A stretch of 7,349 nucleotides of DNA. Source: JBLHHI01 sp047614125 (GTDB lineage: Bacteria > Bacteroidota > Bacteroidia > NS11-12g > UBA9320). The DNA is taken from assembly GCA_047614125.1 (NCBI GenBank), contig JBLHHI010000146.1, positions 1 to 7,349 on the forward strand, written 5' to 3'. The notes below the pieces were generated by a model. It saw nothing but the letters and a program-made list of their open reading frames with translations. It was not told the origin of the DNA and ran no database searches. The position numbers and the translations under genes are program-made. Each line of letters opens with the position of its first letter. Within the stretch, counting starts at the first letter, position 1. Positions 6,639 through 7,349 of the stretch are shown in pieces.

Positions 6639-7349
6639 ATTCTTCCTCAAGCACAAATTACATTCTTGGCATTCTTGTTTGCTTTTTTATCACTTCTTCG
6701 GTCTTTGCCCAGATCGAAACTGATCGGCCGGATTTTACCGAAAGTCCGAATGTGGTTCCTAAAAAGTCGCTTCAGTTCGAAACGGGTTTTGTGTATGAAA
6801 AAGATGTTTTGTCCTTTTGCGGGAGTAATGAAACCTATGAGAACACAACCTTTAACACCGGTTTGATTCGTTACGGTTTAACCAATAAAATTGAATTGCG
6901 TTTTAATTGGAGTTACGGTCAAAGCCGCACCAAAAGTGAGGCTTTTCCAACCCTGGTTCCATGCTCAGATAATCTTGGTAACTTTAATGGAGATACGAGT
7001 TTTGCCTACCAAGGTGCATCACCTTATTTTGTTGGATTAAAGTTTAATTTGTTCAAAAACGATAAAATTTCATTGGGTTTGTTAACGCATGCCTACCTGC
7101 CCTTTGGAGCACACGAGAACGAAGAATTAGAGACCATTGCTCCGGAATTTTTGCTTCCCTGTTCTTATACCATTAATGATAACTTGAGTTTGGCAGCCCA
7201 ATACGGCGCAACCTGGAATGGAAGTAAAAATGCTTCTGAAGTAACTTCATCGTATACCTTTTCGGTTGCCTATGGCCTTACTAATCAGCTTGGTATATAC
7301 GTTGAGCCGTACGGATATTTTGCCAAATCAATCGAAAGTGATCACCGAA
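6635..7349 (+). CDS. Outer-membrane beta-barrel protein, 'transporter' family (PF13557-like), 3' end missing
   Basis: The frame opens at the ATG inside the radical SAM stop (ATGA overlap) and runs to the window edge without a stop, giving 238 residues. A signal peptide is clear: a hydrophobic core at about 9-22 and probable cleavage after SVFA (25). The mature chain starts QIETDRPDFTESP, the hallmark opening of Bacteroidota proteins labelled 'transporter' or phenol-degradation MetA-like. The rest alternates aromatic and polar residues in beta-strand fashion (LIRYGLTNKIELRFNWSYG at 77-95, YLPFGAH at 154-160, VAYGLTNQLGIYVEPYGYF at 211-229). Family members I recall are about 250-270 residues, so only a short end is probably missing. 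Mature-chain cysteines C62, C110 and C176 could allow a disulfide. The transported substrate, if any, is unknown. Overlap suggests translational coupling with the radical SAM gene. Confidence 0.85.
   Translation, partial: MNSSSSTNYILGILVCFFITSSVFAQIETDRPDFTESPNVVPKKSLQFETGFVYEKDVLSFCGSNETYENTTFNTGLIRYGLTNKIELRFNWSYGQSRTKSEAFPTLVPCSDNLGNFNGDTSFAYQGASPYFVGLKFNLFKNDKISLGLLTHAYLPFGAHENEELETIAPEFLLPCSYTINDNLSLAAQYGATWNGSKNASEVTSSYTFSVAYGLTNQLGIYVEPYGYFAKSIESDHR

Noticed and set aside
6666..6866. 66-codon plus-strand frame near the end of the window
   Set aside because: It is out of frame with the longer one from 6635, which has a signal peptide and a family motif and runs to the window edge.
1..7349. 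A defence island, toxin-antitoxin pair, insertion sequence or CRISPR array
   Set aside because: All long frames are explained by four ordinary genes, and no transposase, nuclease, regular spaced repeat or small paired genes are seen.

Overview
The window carries four protein-coding genes and no RNA gene, CRISPR array or complete mobile element. Protein types point to the phylum Bacteroidota. The evidence is a large two-component sensor with a propeller and Y_Y_Y periplasmic part, an outer-membrane 'transporter' with the ETDRPDFTESP-type start of its mature chain, and TAnnTTTG promoter-like boxes instead of clear Shine-Dalgarno sequences. An order such as Flavobacteriales is plausible, but I cannot fix it from this window.

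Layout. Positions 1-130 are non-coding and hold short direct repeats that look like a dispersed intergenic repeat. Positions 131-3133 (minus) encode a complete 1000-residue membrane sensor histidine kinase with a signal peptide, fourteen propeller blades, a Y_Y_Y domain, one membrane helix and a LytS-type kinase. Positions 3134-3238 are a divergent intergenic region with a promoter-like box and several inverted repeats. On the plus strand follow pbpC (3239-5533, penicillin-binding protein 1C), a PA0069-family radical SAM protein (5583-6638), and an outer-membrane beta-barrel protein (from 6635, cut by the window end).

How the genes fit together. The three plus-strand genes are closely spaced (49 bp, then a 4-bp ATGA overlap) and probably co-transcribed at least in part. 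They do not form a recognised pathway: one makes peptidoglycan, one is a probable radical enzyme of the DNA photolyase-like COG1533 group, and one is an outer-membrane protein. The sensor is transcribed away from them. Its response regulator, normally a LytTR-type protein, is not in view, so any link between sensor and cell-wall gene is only suggested by their shared intergenic region.

I do not see a convincing undescribed multi-gene system. The most interesting lead is small: the radical SAM protein ends in QLSLF plus one residue, which matches the bacterial sliding-clamp binding consensus and suggests an enzyme tethered to DNA replication or repair sites. A second lead is a perfect TATTTTTG box 4-5 nt before the start codons of two different genes, which would predict nearly leaderless transcripts.
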